From Gemmatimonadales bacterium (lineage in GTDB: Bacteria > Gemmatimonadota > Gemmatimonadetes > Palauibacterales > Palauibacteraceae): a stretch of DNA of 35,244 bases. The position numbers and the translations under genes are program-made. Shown here piece after piece: positions 34,546 through 35,244 of the stretch. A model generated the notes under the pieces. That model worked only from the letters and a program-made list of their open reading frames with translations. It was not told the origin of the DNA and searched no databases. The DNA lies in contig VXQX01000061.1 in assembly GCA_009838765.1 (NCBI GenBank), positions 1 through 35,244 of the forward strand, read 5' to 3'. Each line of letters starts with the position of its first letter. Within the stretch, counting starts at the first letter, position 1.

Positions 34546-34551
34546 AGTATA
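34546..34551 (-). promoter_or_regulatory. -10 box giving a possible leaderless mRNA
   Basis: On the minus strand TATACT ends 6 nt before the ATG of the beta-barrel gene, so transcription would start at or within a base of the start codon. The -35 region, TTCTCC at 17-nt spacing, is poor. No Shine-Dalgarno sequence can be present in such a transcript. Confidence 0.5.
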
Positions 34552-34584
34552 GCGGTCCGGGGCGCGATGGAGAACCGTCCGGCG

Positions 34585-34614
34585 GTGGCATCCGCGTGGT
34601 CGCTCCATTAGGCT
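34585..34614 (+). promoter_or_regulatory. Candidate promoter for tRNA-Cys
   Basis: GTGGCA (34585-34590) matches the -35 consensus at four positions. TAGGCT (34609-34614) follows after 18 nt. The predicted start would lie about 5 nt before the mature tRNA end. Divergent transcription from this 80-bp region also serves the beta-barrel gene. Confidence 0.4.
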
Positions 34615-34625
34615 GTGCGAACTCC

Positions 34626-34696
34626 GGCGCCGTGGCCGAGTGGTTAGGCAGGGGCCTGCAAAGCCCCCTACTCCGGTTCGAATCCGGACGGCGCCT
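34626..34696 (+). tRNA. tRNA-Cys (anticodon GCA)
   Basis: The cloverleaf is complete. The acceptor stem GGCGCCG pairs with CGGCGCC. The D arm is GCC...GGC. The anticodon stem GGGGC/GCCCC carries loop CTGCAAA, giving anticodon GCA. The T arm TCCGG-TTCGAAT-CCGGA is standard. The discriminator base is U (34696), a known identity element for cysteine tRNA. CCA is not encoded. TTTTTCTT directly after the acceptor stem may act as the terminator tract. Confidence 0.97.
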
Positions 34697-34759
34697 TTTT
34701 CTTCGGAACTCCCTTCGCATCTCCCGTCGCATTTTCCGCGAACACAGGAGGAGAACGGG

Positions 34760-35244
34760 TTGGCTCTCACGGTGAAAGCGGACCAGGTTCTCCTGCTCCT
34801 TCTCGTCTTCGTTCCCATCACGCTCGTGCTCGAGTACGTCGTCCACGCGTCGGCGACCACGCTCTTTCTTACCTCCGCGGTCGCGATCGTTCCCCTCGCC
34901 GGGATCATGGGGAAATCCACCGAGATGCTGGCCGAGCACGTGGGCGCCGGCCTCGGAGGGCTGCTGAACGCGACGTTCGGGAACGCGGCGGAACTCATCA
35001 TCGCGATCTTCGCGCTCCGGGCGGGCCTGCCCGACCTGGTCAAGGCATCGCTCACGGGCTCGATCATCGGGAACATCCTTCTCATCTTCGGGCTCAGCGC
35101 GCTGCTCGGGGGCCTGAAGTTCCGGACACAGACCTTCAACCGCACCGCGGCCAAGCTGGGCTCCACGCTCCTGCTCCTGAGTGCGGCCGGGCTCGTCATC
35201 CCGTCGCTACTGTACTATCTCCGGGATGGAGCGGAGGCCGGGGC
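34760..35244 (+). CDS. Ca2+/H+ antiporter CaX family, N-terminal part (runs off the window)
   Basis: The last 485 bases encode 161 residues of a membrane protein cut by the window end. Hydrophobic segments lie at about 10-26, 32-50, 78-90, 100-116 and 132-150. The CaCA-family repeat signature is clear: [16 protein letters not shown] (about 69-84) and [15 protein letters not shown] (about 97-111), which form the alpha-1 ion-binding region. A CaX exporter uses the proton gradient to remove Ca2+ from the cytoplasm. The TTG at 34760 is the best start because AGGAGGAG lies about 8 nt upstream. GTG at 34772 would be too far from it. Confidence 0.9.
   Translation, partial: MALTVKADQVLLLLLVFVPITLVLEYVVHASATTLFLTSAVAIVPLAGIMGKSTEMLAEHVGAGLGGLLNATFGNAAELIIAIFALRAGLPDLVKASLTGSIIGNILLIFGLSALLGGLKFRTQTFNRTAAKLGSTLLLLSAAGLVIPSLLYYLRDGAEAG

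Overview
This 35.2 kb window is a dense, very GC-rich stretch of bacterial chromosome that carries mostly core genes. The organism is a diderm bacterium. It has two lipoproteins with Gram-negative-style lipid-attachment signals, a predicted outer-membrane beta-barrel ending in Phe, a CIRCE-controlled groESL operon, and bshA, the first gene of bacillithiol synthesis. The lipoprotein style (AACGGG followed by a proline run), the base composition and the gene order together suggest Gemmatimonadota. That assignment is an inference from style, not a database result.

Layout. Positions 1-3070 hold a two-domain NTF2-like lipoprotein (+) that converges with a DASS/SLC13 anion transporter (-). Positions 3071-12855 form a co-directional run: secD, secF, tatD, mutL, miaA, bshA, uppP, birA, coaX. 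Most of these genes are coupled by stop/start overlaps or gaps under 15 nt. A 72-residue membrane protein (-) diverges from a textbook groES promoter with a perfect CIRCE operator, groES, groEL and a strong hairpin (12889-15424). A secreted gluzincin-like metalloprotease lipoprotein follows and sits 4 nt upstream of thrS. Next comes the classical translation cluster thrS-infC-rpmI-rplT-pheS-pheT, then a small coiled-coil protein, zapA, a structured RNA with its own terminator (probable 6S RNA), rny, folD, xseA, xseB, ispA, nadK and recN (15673-32850). The window closes with an uncharacterised beta-barrel protein (-), tRNA-Cys(GCA) and the first 161 codons of a Ca2+/H+ antiporter.

How the genes work together. 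The set covers envelope and export functions (SecDF, UppP), DNA repair (MutL, XseAB, RecN), translation and RNA turnover (ThrRS, PheRS, IF3, L35, L20, MiaA, RNase Y, probable 6S RNA), protein folding (GroESL), and cofactor or isoprenoid supply (BirA, CoaX, FolD, NadK, IspA, BshA). I saw no phage, insertion sequence, CRISPR array or defence locus.

The points most worth following up are non-coding or small. They are: a probable attenuator directly upstream of infC; the structured RNA between zapA and rny; a short segment shared between 2984-3054 and 15682-15750 in which one half is inverted; a candidate leaderless promoter for the beta-barrel gene; and several uncharacterised small or secreted proteins.
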